Counted from the first letter of the stretch, positions 35,772-45,600 are shown. The stretch: 64,000 nucleotides of DNA from Bin87 sp965221295 (GCA_965221295.1 OZ244879.1:2232001-2296000); one strand, 5' to 3'. Numbers and translations: made by a program. The notes: a model not told the origin generated them from the letters alone.

Positions 35772-36215
35772 TCAGGCGCCCGTCCAGCCGGTAACGCGCT
35801 GGGGCGTAATCTTGATTACGGGGTTATCGTCCAAATCCATGGCCTGATACTGGTGGTATTTGGCGCGTAACCGTTGGATGGCGGTGGCCTGTTCTGGGCC
35901 CGGCTCGAGGAGTTCTGCCCGACCCTGGACCAGGAGGTACCAGAGTTTGGACCAGTCAGGCTCGTAGTGGTCGATGACCAGCGATACTTGGGGGTTGGAC
36001 AGGATGTTGCGAACGCGACGCAGCCGCCTGAGGCTGGCGCTTTTGGGCTTGGCGTCGAGGACGGAATAGATGACGCCGCCGTCGCACACGAAGCAGAACG
36101 GGATGACGTGAGGCAGGCCAGCGGCGTCGGCGGTGGCCAGGTGGCCCACGGGGACGCGATTGAGCAGGTCGATTTGGCGGTGGTTGAGAACCGGGCCGCC
36201 GTTGCCGGTTGGCAT
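35772..36215 (-). CDS. pyridoxamine 5'-phosphate oxidase-like flavin/F420 protein
   Basis: A 147-residue split-barrel protein: RVPVGHLATADAAGLPHVIPFCFVCDGG, VIYSVLDAKPKSASLRRLRRVRNI, and SLVIDHYEPDWSKLWYLLVQGRAEL. The pattern matches the Rv1155-like PPOX group, many of which use F420, though FMN cannot be excluded. I choose the ATG at 36215, one base after the stop of the NAD(P)HX enzyme; the longer frame upstream would only read that gene in another phase. Co-transcription with the repair enzyme is likely. Confidence 0.87.
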   Translation of the reverse strand: MPTGNGGPVLNHRQIDLLNRVPVGHLATADAAGLPHVIPFCFVCDGGVIYSVLDAKPKSASLRRLRRVRNILSNPQVSLVIDHYEPDWSKLWYLLVQGRAELLEPGPEQATAIQRLRAKYHQYQAMDLDDNPVIKITPQRVTGWTGA

Positions 36216-36216
36216 G

Positions 36217-37794
36217 TCAACCCCGCAGCCGGTTGATGACTTGGGGCAGCAGTGGCAGCAGGTCGGAGGCCAGGACGCCGGCGGAGCCGACGTTGCGTCG
36301 CGCCATTTCTCCGGCGGCGCCGTGGAGGAATCCGCCCAACCGCGCCGCATCGAAGGGCGACAAGCCTTGCGCCAACAGCCCGCCGATGACGCCGGTCAGC
36401 ACGTCGCCCGTGCCGCCGGCGGCCAGGGCGGGATTGATGAAGGGCAGGACGGCCTGTTGACCATCGGGAGAGGCCACCACGCTGTTGGCGCCTTTCAACA
36501 GCGTGGTCTGGCGCCACTGTATCGCCGACTCTGACGCCACCGCCAATCGGTGGGCCTGGATGTGGGCGGTGGGGCGCCCGGTGAGCGTAGCCATTTCGCC
36601 GGGGTGTGGAGTCAATACGGCGTCGGCGCGCAACCGCTGCGGCCAATCTGCGCAATCGGACAGGCTATTCAAGCCATCGGCGTCGATTACGGCCTTTAGG
36701 TTTGGCGGATCGTGACCAGCGAGCAACAAGCGTTCCAGGAACGAGACGGTTCCATGGGACCAACCGAGGCCGCATCCCACGGCCAGGGCGGAGTAGGTAT
36801 CGATGCGATCGCTTATCGCGTCTGCAGCAGAGGCGGCGATGCGTCCGTCGGCGTCTTCTGGCAAAGGTAGGTGTATGGTTTCGGTCAACTTTGCGGCGGC
36901 GATGGGGTAAACGGATTCTGGGGTGGCCAGGGTGACCAACCCGGTTCCAACCCGGTGGGCCGCCAGCGCGGCGAGGGTTGTGGCGCCGACAAAGTTCCGG
37001 GAACCCGCGACGATCAGCAGGCGCCCGAAGGTTCCTTTATGTGAATCGAGTGGGCGCTGGGGCAGCAACTCGGCGGCGGTGGTTTCGGACATCCACTGCA
37101 CCGGCAAGTCGATGGAATCCGAGGCGCTGGCTGGCAAGCCGATGTCCAGCGTAACGATACGGCCGGCGTAACCGGCTCCGGGAAAAGTCGCGACGCCCTG
37201 TTTGGGGTGGCCAAGGGCCAGGGTTTCATCGGCGGATAGGGCGTGGGGGTCCGCAGCGCCAGTATCGGGGTGGACGCCGGTGGGCAAGTCTACGCTGACC
37301 ACGGAGCATTGTTGGTGGCGAGATCGATAGCGGTTTACGAGGTCCAGAATTTCCTTGACCGCGCCTTCGAGAGGTCGGTAACGGCCGGCGCCCAGGACGG
37401 CATCCACCACGACTGGGGAGAGGGACAACCACTGGGACAGGCGCGCGTACCCAGGGTCTTGGACGGCGTGGATGACGGCAACGCCGTAACGCATCGCGTC
37501 GGCCATCTTAGGATCGTGGTCGGGGCGGCCGCGAACGACGTAGCAGCACGCCTCGGCGCCCCAACGGCGCAGATGCCTGGCGATCACCAGGCCGTCGGCG
37601 CCGTTGTTGCCCGGCCCGATTAGCGCCAAGACCCGGCGGCCCGCCAATCCGCCGAGTCGTTGACGGATGCGAAGGGCGCAGGCGAGGCCGGCGTTTTCCA
37701 TGAGGGCATCTACGCTGACCCCGGCGCGTTCCGACGCGGCCTCCAGGGCCTGCATTTGGGCGACGGTGACGACTTTCAAAGGGTAATCCGTCAT
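36217..37794 (-). CDS. nnr: bifunctional NAD(P)H-hydrate epimerase / ADP-dependent dehydratase
   Basis: A 525-residue fusion repairing hydrated NAD(P)H. The N-terminal YjeF domain (1-215) has VTVAQMQALEAASERAGVS, ALIGPGNNGADGLVIARHL and SVDLPTGVHPDTG. The C-terminal ribokinase-like domain (about 230-525) has HKGTFGRLLIVAGS, AVLTPHPGEMATLTGR, TTLLKGANSVVASPDG and the ATP-site NPALAAGGTGDVLTGVIGGLLAQG. The start ATG at 37794 gives MTDYPLKVVTVAQ; the longer frame is unconserved. The acpS gene lies immediately upstream, a very common bacterial neighbour. Confidence 0.93.
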   Translation of the reverse strand: MTDYPLKVVTVAQMQALEAASERAGVSVDALMENAGLACALRIRQRLGGLAGRRVLALIGPGNNGADGLVIARHLRRWGAEACCYVVRGRPDHDPKMADAMRYGVAVIHAVQDPGYARLSQWLSLSPVVVDAVLGAGRYRPLEGAVKEILDLVNRYRSRHQQCSVVSVDLPTGVHPDTGAADPHALSADETLALGHPKQGVATFPGAGYAGRIVTLDIGLPASASDSIDLPVQWMSETTAAELLPQRPLDSHKGTFGRLLIVAGSRNFVGATTLAALAAHRVGTGLVTLATPESVYPIAAAKLTETIHLPLPEDADGRIAASAADAISDRIDTYSALAVGCGLGWSHGTVSFLERLLLAGHDPPNLKAVIDADGLNSLSDCADWPQRLRADAVLTPHPGEMATLTGRPTAHIQAHRLAVASESAIQWRQTTLLKGANSVVASPDGQQAVLPFINPALAAGGTGDVLTGVIGGLLAQGLSPFDAARLGGFLHGAAGEMARRNVGSAGVLASDLLPLLPQVINRLRG

Positions 37795-37841
37795 GGGTTC
37801 CGGCTTGGTGGGTCTCGGCAAAGGCGGCGTCCGCAACTGGA

Positions 37842-38276
37842 TCAATCGGCCCGAGGCGCTTCCGGCTGCCCCCACAGGGTCGACGCGTTGGCCTGAAGGG
37901 ATTCCTGGGTATCGGGTCGCGACGCTACGGCGACGACCATGGCGAAACCTCGAGAGTGGGTCAAACTGATGGCGATTTCGGTGATCCCGAGGCGTTGGGC
38001 GCGGCGGAGGGCACGACCGTGCAGCCTGGCGCTGGGGGCGCCGCTGGGAGCGCGAACGACCTCGACATCTCGCCAGCCGACGCTACGGAACCCGGCGCCC
38101 AGGGATTTCATGACGGCTTCCTTGGCGGCGAACCGGGCCGCGAGGTTGGGCGCACGGCCCCGGCAGTAGGCTATCTCGCCGGGGGTGAAGATACGGCGGA
38201 GGAATCGTTCGCCGTGGCGGTCCAGGACGCGGGCGATGCGATCGATTTCGATGAAATCCACACCGGTGGTAAGCAT
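37842..38276 (-). CDS. acpS: holo-[acyl-carrier-protein] synthase
   Basis: A 144-residue 4'-phosphopantetheinyl transferase that activates acyl carrier protein. Magnesium ligands are in MLTTGVDFIEIDRI (Asp7) and RFAAKEAVMKSLG (Glu); RIFTPGEIAYC and ISLTHSRGFAMVVAVA are family-typical. The tail beyond residue 125 is extra relative to the usual ~125 residues and unconserved. It lies between metF and the NAD(P)HX repair gene on the same strand. Confidence 0.93.
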   Translation of the reverse strand: MLTTGVDFIEIDRIARVLDRHGERFLRRIFTPGEIAYCRGRAPNLAARFAAKEAVMKSLGAGFRSVGWRDVEVVRAPSGAPSARLHGRALRRAQRLGITEIAISLTHSRGFAMVVAVASRPDTQESLQANASTLWGQPEAPRAD

Positions 38277-38304
38277 GGAGGCAGCTTCGCGCGGGCCACG
38301 CCAG

Positions 38305-39195
38305 CTACTCGCCGGGGTTGCCGCCCGTATGACCTGGGAGGTTCAGATTGCCCAAGATTTGGGAGACCGAGTACTGGCGATTCAGGACGTAGAAATGAAT
38401 GCCGGGGACGCCGTTGGCCCAGAGGTCTTCCGCCTGGCGGGTGGAGCGCTCGATGCCGATTTCGCGCACCGCCCGGTTGTCGTCGGCGAAGCGTTCAAGC
38501 AATTCGTCCAACTCGGCCGGAATGGTGGCGCCGCACAGGGAGGTGAACCGCCGGATCTGGGGCGTACTGAGGATGGGGAGCAGGCCGGGGATGATGGGCG
38601 CCGTGATGCCGGCGGCGGCGGCGCGTTCCTGCAGGCGGTAGAAATGGGTGTTGTCGTAGAACAGCTGCGTGATGAGGAAATCGGCGCCCAGGTCCTGCTT
38701 CATGCGGGCGTATTTTATGTCGGAATCCAGGCTTTCGGATTCGGTGTGGCCTTCGGGGTAACAGGCGCCGGCGACGCCAAAATCGAAATGTTCTTTGATG
38801 TGGGCGATCAGGTCGGTAGCGTGGGGGAATTCGTCAGCGTCAGGGCCGGCGGCGTCCCAGTCGGACGGGCGGTCGCCACGCAGGGCGATGACGTTTTCGA
38901 TGCCGGAGTGTTGCAATCTCTGGAGGACGCCGTGGACTTCCGAGCGGGTTTGGGCGACGCAGGTGAGATGGGCCATCACCTCAAGGGTAGTTTCGGATTT
39001 GAGGCGCGTGGTGATTTCTTCGGTAAAGGCGCGGGTGCCTCCGCCGGCGCCGTAGGTGACCGAAACGAAATCGGGGTTGAACGATTGCAACGCTTGGGCC
39101 ACATCAACCACGCCCTGAATCCCCTCAGCTTCCCGCGGCGGGAAGAACTCGAAGGAGACGGTGCGCCGGTTGTTCAAAATGTGCTTGATTTTCAA
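38305..39195 (-). CDS. metF: 5,10-methylenetetrahydrofolate reductase
   Basis: A 296-residue FAD enzyme making 5-methyltetrahydrofolate for methionine synthesis. RRTVSFEFFPPREAEG carries the catalytic Glu, followed by DFVSVTYGAGGGTR, HLTCVAQTRSEV, NVIALRGDRPSDW, FGVAGACYPEGHTES and DFLITQLFYDN. I start at a TTG at 39195 because AGGAA is 7 bases upstream and the product LKIKHILNNRRTVSFEFFPP fits family N termini; a longer frame reaching into the next gene has no similarity. No SAM riboswitch is seen in the short upstream gap. Confidence 0.93.
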   Translation of the reverse strand: MKIKHILNNRRTVSFEFFPPREAEGIQGVVDVAQALQSFNPDFVSVTYGAGGGTRAFTEEITTRLKSETTLEVMAHLTCVAQTRSEVHGVLQRLQHSGIENVIALRGDRPSDWDAAGPDADEFPHATDLIAHIKEHFDFGVAGACYPEGHTESESLDSDIKYARMKQDLGADFLITQLFYDNTHFYRLQERAAAAGITAPIIPGLLPILSTPQIRRFTSLCGATIPAELDELLERFADDNRAVREIGIERSTRQAEDLWANGVPGIHFYVLNRQYSVSQILGNLNLPGHTGGNPGE

Positions 39196-39269
39196 ATTAT
39201 CTTCCTGAAAGGCTGGGCGCTGGCTGACGGCGATACCGGATGGCGGGGAGCCGGGTGATGGAGCTCGGC

Positions 39270-40067
39270 TCAGAATTCGGGCTGGCGCTTCTCTTTGAAG
39301 GCAGTGATGCCTTGCCTGGGATGGGGGGACGTTCCGAAGAGATGGGTGAAGGTAGCCCCCTCCAGGGCCACGCCGTCGCGGAGGGGAACGTCCTGGCTGG
39401 CCCGGGCCAGGGATTTCATGAGGCCGAGGCCAGCGCGACTCTTGGCGCGCAGGCTGGCGAGCAAGGTTTCCAACTCGGCGTCGAGCAGGTCGGCGGGCGC
39501 CGAACGTAGGGCGAGGCCCCATGCGACCGCTTCGGGTCCTGACAGCCAGCGTCCGGTGGTGAGCAGCTCCATGGCCCGGGGCATACCGACTCGGCGCGGG
39601 AGGCGTTGGGTTGAACCGCCGCCGGGTATGAGGCCGAAGTTGGCGTGTTGGTCGCCGATGCGAGCGTCGTCGGCCACGATGGGCATGTCGCACGCCATCA
39701 TGAGTTCCATGCCGCCGGCGAGGGCGTAGCCGTGCACCACCGCGATGGTGGGGATGGGCAATTGTTCGAGGCCGAAGAGCGCCTCGTTCAGGTCGCGGAC
39801 ATAGGGGGGAAGGAGCGACAGGTCGTCGAGGGCGCGGTCAAAGTAAAGCAGGTCGGCGCCGGCGCAGAATCCTCGGCCGGCGCCTCGCACGACCAATGCC
39901 TTGAGGGACTGGTCTGCGGCCACCTGGGAGGTGGCGTGGGAAAGCTCTTTGAGCATTTCAGGGCTGAGGGCGTTGAGGGCGTCGGGACGATTCAATAGAA
40001 TGGTGGCGACGCGGTCGCTTGCCAAAAGTGTAATATTGCTATACTGCACGCAGTGCTCCGGTCGCAT
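39270..40067 (-). CDS. enoyl-CoA hydratase/isomerase (crotonase) family protein
   Basis: A 265-residue crotonase: RPDALNALSPEMLKEL, LVVRGAGRGFCAGADL (first oxyanion loop), HGYALAGGMELMMACD (second) and NFGLIPGGGSTQRLPRRVG. Of the two catalytic glutamates of rat hydratase, the second is present in PRAMELLTTG, but the first position reads Gln-His (IGDQHANFG) in place of Pro-Glu. Such variants act as isomerases, hydrolases or divergent hydratases, so hydratase activity is uncertain. Confidence 0.88.
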   Translation of the reverse strand: MRPEHCVQYSNITLLASDRVATILLNRPDALNALSPEMLKELSHATSQVAADQSLKALVVRGAGRGFCAGADLLYFDRALDDLSLLPPYVRDLNEALFGLEQLPIPTIAVVHGYALAGGMELMMACDMPIVADDARIGDQHANFGLIPGGGSTQRLPRRVGMPRAMELLTTGRWLSGPEAVAWGLALRSAPADLLDAELETLLASLRAKSRAGLGLMKSLARASQDVPLRDGVALEGATFTHLFGTSPHPRQGITAFKEKRQPEF

Positions 40068-40176
40068 CGGGCGACGTTGGCGGCTCCAACGTCAATACTA
40101 TACCAGACCTTTGCCGGCCGCCTGATGGCCAGGTTGCGCCCAGCCTACGAATGCTTTACGTTCATCGGAGAGTCCC

Positions 40177-40656
40177 ATGCAAGACAGTTTTCGCAACTTC
40201 AGCTGGATCCTACACGGCTCGCTGGCCGGCTCCATGGGACCCACAGACCGGCGGCATTTGATTTACTTTGAGCGGAACGACATCACGGCGGTGGTCCGCA
40301 TGGAAGAAAATACGATTTCGTCGGAGCCGTGGGGATTCACTGAAATGTTCGAACCGGTGCCCGATTTTGAGGCGCCAACCGTGGAACAGATCGACCGGAT
40401 CGTGAACTTCGTGGAGCAGCAAATCGAAACCTGGGAACGGCCGACGGTGGTTACCTGCGCGGCTGGCATTGGGCGCACCGGCACGATACTGGCCGCTTAC
40501 CTGGTGAACACTGGCTACGACCCTGAAGAGGCCATGGCGTACATTCGGCAATTGAGGCCAGGTTCCATTCAGACGCAAAGCCAGGAAGAGGCGGTGCGGG
40601 CGTACGCCACATTCGTGCAGGAACGAAACGCCAACCGCCCCCGCCGTTACCGGTAG
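40177..40656 (+). CDS. dual-specificity-type protein tyrosine phosphatase
   Basis: A 159-residue phosphatase-fold protein. The P-loop is VVTCAAGIGRTGT, with nucleophile Cys94 and Arg100 (CX5R); the general acid is likely Asp in EPVPDFEAPT. FSWILHGSLAGSMGP at the N terminus is typical of small DSP-like enzymes. The protein has no signal peptide, so it is cytoplasmic. Target unknown. It is divergent from the crotonase gene and convergent with the first zinc-ribbon gene. Confidence 0.88.
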   Translation: MQDSFRNFSWILHGSLAGSMGPTDRRHLIYFERNDITAVVRMEENTISSEPWGFTEMFEPVPDFEAPTVEQIDRIVNFVEQQIETWERPTVVTCAAGIGRTGTILAAYLVNTGYDPEEAMAYIRQLRPGSIQTQSQEEAVRAYATFVQERNANRPRRYR

Positions 40657-40678
40657 CCAGCCGCCGGGGCGAAGCTAC

Positions 40679-40716
40679 AAAAAGAAGGGGCCGAACCCGC
40701 CGGTGGGTTCGGCCCC
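40679..40716 (-). terminator. intrinsic terminator of the first zinc-ribbon gene
   Basis: A 12-bp perfect stem GGGGCCGAACCC / GGGTTCGGCCCC with a 6-base loop; on the reverse strand it is followed by TTCTTTTTG. Confidence 0.9.
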
Positions 40717-40741
40717 TGGCGTTGGTTCCGCGGTCTGACGA

Positions 40742-40981
40742 TCAGGCAATCATGAGCTCCTCATGGGGTTGCTGATGGGACGGCACACCGAGGACGTGAG
40801 GTGGCGCTGCTACCAAGGCCGCCGGCTGGATCTCGCGGCTGCATTGCAGGCACTGTAGGTAGGCGCCGTAGATGTCGCGGATCTTGCGGACGTTGCCGCC
40901 GCAGTGGGGGCAAGCCCGCAACTCCGCGGGACGGCGGCGCGCGCCTTGGGAAACCCGTTCGATGCTGACTTTGCTTTCCAT
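40742..40981 (-). CDS. small zinc-ribbon protein A
   Basis: A 79-residue protein with two CxxC pairs: LRACPHCGGNVRKIRDIYGAYLQCLQCSREI. A short basic segment (GARRRPAEL) precedes the ribbon. Strong ribosome site AAGGAGT sits 6 bases before the ATG, and a dedicated terminator follows. It is a clear paralogue of the protein at 41188 (same spacing and RD-x-[YF]-G core). Function not recognised; nucleic-acid or protein binding is plausible. Confidence 0.82.
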   Translation of the reverse strand: MESKVSIERVSQGARRRPAELRACPHCGGNVRKIRDIYGAYLQCLQCSREIQPAALVAAPPHVLGVPSHQQPHEELMIA

Positions 40982-41040
40982 CGTCGCACTCCTTATTGTG
41001 ATGGTTCGCGCCGAGAGCGTCAGGTTGGAGGTTGGTCGAA

Positions 41041-41122
41041 ATCGGGTGTCGTTCGGATGCTGTGGAAGCGGCGGAGGTAAAATCGGGTGGCGTTCGGATG
41101 CGGTGGAAGCGGCGGAGGTAAA
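41041..41122. repeat. 41-bp tandem duplication between the zinc-ribbon genes
   Basis: Two adjacent 41-bp units (41041 and 41082) with two substitutions, each starting ATCGGGTG and ending GGAGGTAAA. Non-coding. Confidence 0.92.
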
Positions 41123-41126
41123 ATTG

Positions 41127-41156
41127 AAAACGGCCTCGGAGACAAATCCGAGGCCG
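41127..41156 (-). terminator. intrinsic terminator of the second zinc-ribbon gene
   Basis: Stem CGGCCTCGGA / TCCGAGGCCG around six bases; the reverse strand continues TTTTCAATTTT. Confidence 0.88.
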
Positions 41157-41187
41157 CTGCCAAGGGGTTGTCTGTCCGGGGTGATGG

Positions 41188-41403
41188 TCACACCATCATT
41201 GGCTCTTTGCGGTCGCTGGAATTGGCCGGCGCATCGATAGTGGCGGTGGTCGCCGACGCCGTGACGGGTCGTCGGAACTCGCGGCCGCACTGGGCGCACT
41301 GGTGGTAAACTCCGAAGGTATCCCTCATGCGGCAGATGTCGCCGCCGCAGCGGGGGCAGGCCTTGCGTAAGAGCGACTTGCGGGATCTGGTCTGCGTTTG
41401 CAT
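41188..41403 (-). CDS. small zinc-ribbon protein B
   Basis: A 71-residue protein: basic N terminus (MQTQTRSRKSLLRKA), then CPRCGGDICRMRDTFGVYHQCAQCGREF with four zinc-binding cysteines. Paralogue of zinc-ribbon A. GAGGA lies close to the chosen ATG (41403); an earlier ATG at 41469 would add 22 residues. It is followed by its own terminator and divergent from the JAMM gene. Confidence 0.8.
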   Translation of the reverse strand: MQTQTRSRKSLLRKACPRCGGDICRMRDTFGVYHQCAQCGREFRRPVTASATTATIDAPANSSDRKEPMMV

Positions 41404-41564
41404 TTTCCTCGTTCCTGGCGGGAGGCGGGAGCCGGTGGACCGGTCCGCTAGCTCCAATGTGATTTTCATTATACGGCTACCGCATTACCGGAGTATTACG
41501 GCAAAGCCAGCAATTGCGCTCGAAACAGCATATCACTTGACGTTTTTCGTAACAAGGGGGTTTG

Positions 41565-42053
41565 ATGGCCAATTTCGGGAATCCGGTGAATATTCCAAAT
41601 CGAGTCCTGTTGGAGGTCTACCGCGAGGCCCGTTCGGCGTTCCCGGCGGAGTGCTGCGGTTGGCTGACCGGCCAAGCGGGTGGCGATGGCGTTGACGAGG
41701 TTCGGCCCGCGGCGAACGCCCAATCTGCGGGAACCCATCCGACCGCGGCGGATCGCACGGCGGAAACGGCGTATGTTTTGAACTCAGAGGACCTGATGGC
41801 GCTGAATAACAGCCTGGACTCGGACCACCCGGCGCTGGTGATATATCACTCGCATCCCAACGGGCGGGCGTACCTGTCGGACACGGATCGGACGGTGGCA
41901 ACCAGTCCCTGGGGCGACGGGCCGGCGTATCCGGTGCAGCAGTTGGTGGTGGGAATTGACGCTGACAGGGTGGTGGAAGCGGCCCTGTTCGGCTGGGACG
42001 ATGCGGCCGGAGGCTTTGCGGAGTTGGCCAGGTTCAAGGGAGCGGAGGTATAG
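41565..42053 (+). CDS. JAMM/MPN+ metalloprotease-like protein
   Basis: A 162-residue single-domain JAB protein. The metal motif is complete: Glu in SAFPAECCGWL, then YHSHPNGRAYLSDTDR (HxH...D). Bacterial stand-alone JAMM proteins remove C-terminal extensions from ubiquitin-like sulfur carriers (Mec+-type) or act as deubiquitinase-like enzymes. No ThiS/MoaD-like partner is visible nearby. AAGGGGG precedes the ATG. Confidence 0.88.
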   Translation: MANFGNPVNIPNRVLLEVYREARSAFPAECCGWLTGQAGGDGVDEVRPAANAQSAGTHPTAADRTAETAYVLNSEDLMALNNSLDSDHPALVIYHSHPNGRAYLSDTDRTVATSPWGDGPAYPVQQLVVGIDADRVVEAALFGWDDAAGGFAELARFKGAEV

Positions 42054-42080
42054 GGAGAATTTCAGGACAGGGAGGACGAG

Positions 42081-42230
42081 CTGCCTAGCCGCGTTTAGAC
42101 CCGGGCAAAGGCTACGTGAGGGAAGTTGGTCGGCCCAGCCGCGTTTAGACCGGGGCAAAAGCTACGTGGGGGAGGTCGACCGGCCCAGCGGGTTCCAGGC
42201 CCGGGAAAGGCTAAGCCAGGGAGGTGGACC
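42081..42230. repeat. three 50-bp tandem units, the last inside the GNAT gene
   Basis: Units at 42081, 42131 and 42181 share CC-GCCCAGCC-CG and a GGGCAAA-GCTACGTG core. The first two are closest. The third overlaps the 3' end of the acetyltransferase gene (stop at 42211). Confidence 0.88.
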
Positions 42231-42768
42231 GGTTCAGTGGCATCCGGAAATGGATGGGGTGCAGGATTTCCGGGTAACCGGGGTTGGCCAAGCCGGTTTC
42301 GACGAAGCCGATTTTGCGGTAGAAACCGACGGCCGCCTGCATGTGGTCCATGGTCCACAGTTCCAGGTTTTGGGTGTCCCAGCGGTCGATGGCGTAGTCG
42401 ATGCAGTGCAGCATGAGCTTCTTGGCCGCGCCGCCGCCCTGACGGGTTGGGTCAACGGCGACCCGTTGGATTTCCGCGGCGCCACCCTCGAACTTGACGA
42501 CGGCGGTCATGCCATAGGGAACATTTTCAGCGTCGACGGCGACGAACAGCGCGCGATCCTCCCGGTGTATGAATGAGGGTTCAATATCCCGGAAGTCGCC
42601 CATTACCGCGTCGTCGAGCACGCGAGTGAGGGCTTTCATTTGAGGAAGGCTGAGTTCGGAATGTAGCCCGGCGTCGATGTGGGCGAAGTAGAAGACCTTT
42701 TCCAGCTCATCGGCGTCGGCCGGGACGGCTGGGCGGACGATTGGTGAAGGACGGGCGTTTTGGGTCAT
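42211..42768 (-). CDS. GNAT-family N-acetyltransferase
   Basis: A 185-residue acetyltransferase. The acetyl-CoA loop reads QRVAVDPTRQGGGAAKKLML (R/Q-x-x-G-x-G/A type), followed by YAIDRWDTQNLELWTM and AVGFYRKIGFVETG, the usual motif B. Start ATG at 42768 with GAGGAAT directly upstream. The substrate is unknown. The C terminus (NRSTSLA) is encoded by tandem-repeat DNA. Confidence 0.87.
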   Translation of the reverse strand: MTQNARPSPIVRPAVPADADELEKVFYFAHIDAGLHSELSLPQMKALTRVLDDAVMGDFRDIEPSFIHREDRALFVAVDAENVPYGMTAVVKFEGGAAEIQRVAVDPTRQGGGAAKKLMLHCIDYAIDRWDTQNLELWTMDHMQAAVGFYRKIGFVETGLANPGYPEILHPIHFRMPLNRSTSLA

Positions 42769-42797
42769 GATTCCTCGCGATAACTTGAGACCGGGGC

Positions 42798-43814
42798 CTA
42801 GCCGCTGGGCGCGCCCAGCGCCGCCACCCAGACGGCGCCCAGGGAAGTGACCAGCAGCATCAGCGCCAGTCCACCCATGATTGCGGGCTGCGGCAGGCGG
42901 TTCCGACCCCACAAAAGCAGCCCGCCGAACGCAATCAGGCCAACAGCGATCAATCCGGCGATGTAATGCTCCAGGTCGGAGCTGTTCACCACAACTCCCT
43001 TGCGGTAGAAGATGTCGGCGTAGGCCAGGATGGTGATGTTGAATACGCAGCTACCATAAACGCCGGCGAATCCCAGGTCGGCGGCGCCCAGCCGGGCCGC
43101 GGCCAGGGTCGCCGAGATTTCGGGCATACTGGTGACCAGCGCCACCGCCAGGATGCCGAGGACGCCGGAAGACACGCCGGTAACGTGGGCGATGCGGTCG
43201 ACGCTTTGCGCCAGGAGCACGCCGGCGACGATGACGCCCGCCGACACCAAGATGAACATGATCCAGGCGCGACGCAAGGTGATGCCCGCGTCCTCTGCGT
43301 CCTCGTCGTGTTCATCGGACGGGCGGCGCTTGTAAACGAACCACATTCCGATGGGGTAGATGATCAGCACGACGATTGAAGACAGGCCGATTTGCCAGAC
43401 GTGGACGCCGCTCTTGAACAATGAAAACAGCACGGCGATAGTGGTCAGGAGGGCGGCCAGGAGGATCAGGTATCCCTGGGCGGGGTTGACCCGCTGCAGG
43501 AATCGCTTGCCGCCGAACAGCAAAGCGACCATGGCCAGGGTGAGCATGTTGATCATGTTGGAGCCGAGCACGTCGCCCAGGGCCAGTTGGGGGTTGTCGA
43601 TGCGAACGGCGGTGATGTTGTTGGAAACCTCGGGAAGTGAGGTGGCGAGGGCCACCAGGATGCTGCCCACGAAGAGGCGGCCCCAACCCGTCAGAAACGC
43701 CAGGGCGTCGCCGTACCGGGCGAGATAGTTTCCCAGGATCACCACCGCGACGGCGCTGGCCACGAAAACGACGATGGCGATGGGCAGGCCGACGCCGGAA
43801 AGTATGTTCAGCAC
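42798..43814 (-). CDS. CaCA-family Na+(K+)/Ca2+ or cation/H+ antiporter
   Basis: A 338-residue inner-membrane exchanger with ten or so hydrophobic segments in two inverted halves. Both alpha repeats are intact: GSILVALATSLPEVSNN with GDVLGSNMINML, and GILAVALVTSMPEISATL with GVYGSCVFNI; the Pro-Glu acidic residues coordinate the ion. The central loop (RRPSDEHDEDAEDAG) is acidic and cytoplasmic. Ion specificity is not determined by these motifs. It lies between leuB and the GNAT gene on the same strand. Confidence 0.92.
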   Translation of the reverse strand: MLNILSGVGLPIAIVVFVASAVAVVILGNYLARYGDALAFLTGWGRLFVGSILVALATSLPEVSNNITAVRIDNPQLALGDVLGSNMINMLTLAMVALLFGGKRFLQRVNPAQGYLILLAALLTTIAVLFSLFKSGVHVWQIGLSSIVVLIIYPIGMWFVYKRRPSDEHDEDAEDAGITLRRAWIMFILVSAGVIVAGVLLAQSVDRIAHVTGVSSGVLGILAVALVTSMPEISATLAAARLGAADLGFAGVYGSCVFNITILAYADIFYRKGVVVNSSDLEHYIAGLIAVGLIAFGGLLLWGRNRLPQPAIMGGLALMLLVTSLGAVWVAALGAPSG

Positions 43815-43829
43815 AGCTTGAGGCCCGCC

Positions 43830-44921
<1,092 letters not shown>

Positions 44922-45001
44922 AGAAACTTGCTCCTGACCGCCGGCCCACAGCGAACGATGGCGCCGGGCCGATGCGGGCCGGCAGGTAGTATAGCCTACC
45001 G

Positions 45002-45600
45002 GTGGGCGGCCATCAAACGACGGCGCGGCTGCTGGCGGGGCGGGGCCCGGGTCGGCCGACGCTGGCGTTGGTTGCCCACGGGTCGGGATTGCCGCGCTTC
45101 GCTCGCAATGACAGGTGGGGGTGGCTTGCAGCGACGGCGCGGCTGCTGGCGGGGCGGGGGCTGTGGGTGGGCCGGCGCCGGGGTTGGCTGCCTACGGGTC
45201 GGGATTGCCGCGCTTCGCTTGCAATGACAGGTGGGGGGTGACTCGCAACGACAGCGCGGCTGCTGGCGGGGCGGGGGCGCGGGTGGGCCGACGCTGGCGT
45301 TGGTTGCTTACGGGTCGGGATTGCCGCGCTTCGCTCGCAATGACAGGTGGGGGGTGGCTTGCAGCGACGGCGGGGTGTGGATCGCAGCGATGGCGGGGCG
45401 GGTGGGACGGCGTTGGGGTTGGCTGCCTACGGGTCGGGATTGCCGCGCTTCGCTCGCAATGACAGGTTGGGGGGTGACTCGCAACGACAGGTGGGGGTGG
45501 CTTGCAATGACAGGTGGGGGCGGGTGGCTTGCAATAACAACCGGGGGTGGCTTGCAGTGACGGCGGTGGGGCTCTCCTTGACAACGGGGTGGGTCTCGGG
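45002..45600. repeat. tandem array of about 116-119 bp units carrying the dispersed hairpin repeat
   Basis: The core GGGATTGCCGCGCTTCGCT-GCAATGACA occurs at 45085, 45201, 45317 and 45436, always preceded by ACGGGTC and GGTTG/GGCTG and followed by GGTGGGGG. Between cores lie GCGGCTGCTGGCGGGGC blocks. The right end decays into short GGGGGTGGCTTGCA units. The hairpin is the same family as at 9446-9699. Confidence 0.92.

Noticed and set aside
45002..45600. CRISPR array
   Set aside because: Unit period is about 116 bp, the spacer sequences are themselves repeated and no cas gene is near.
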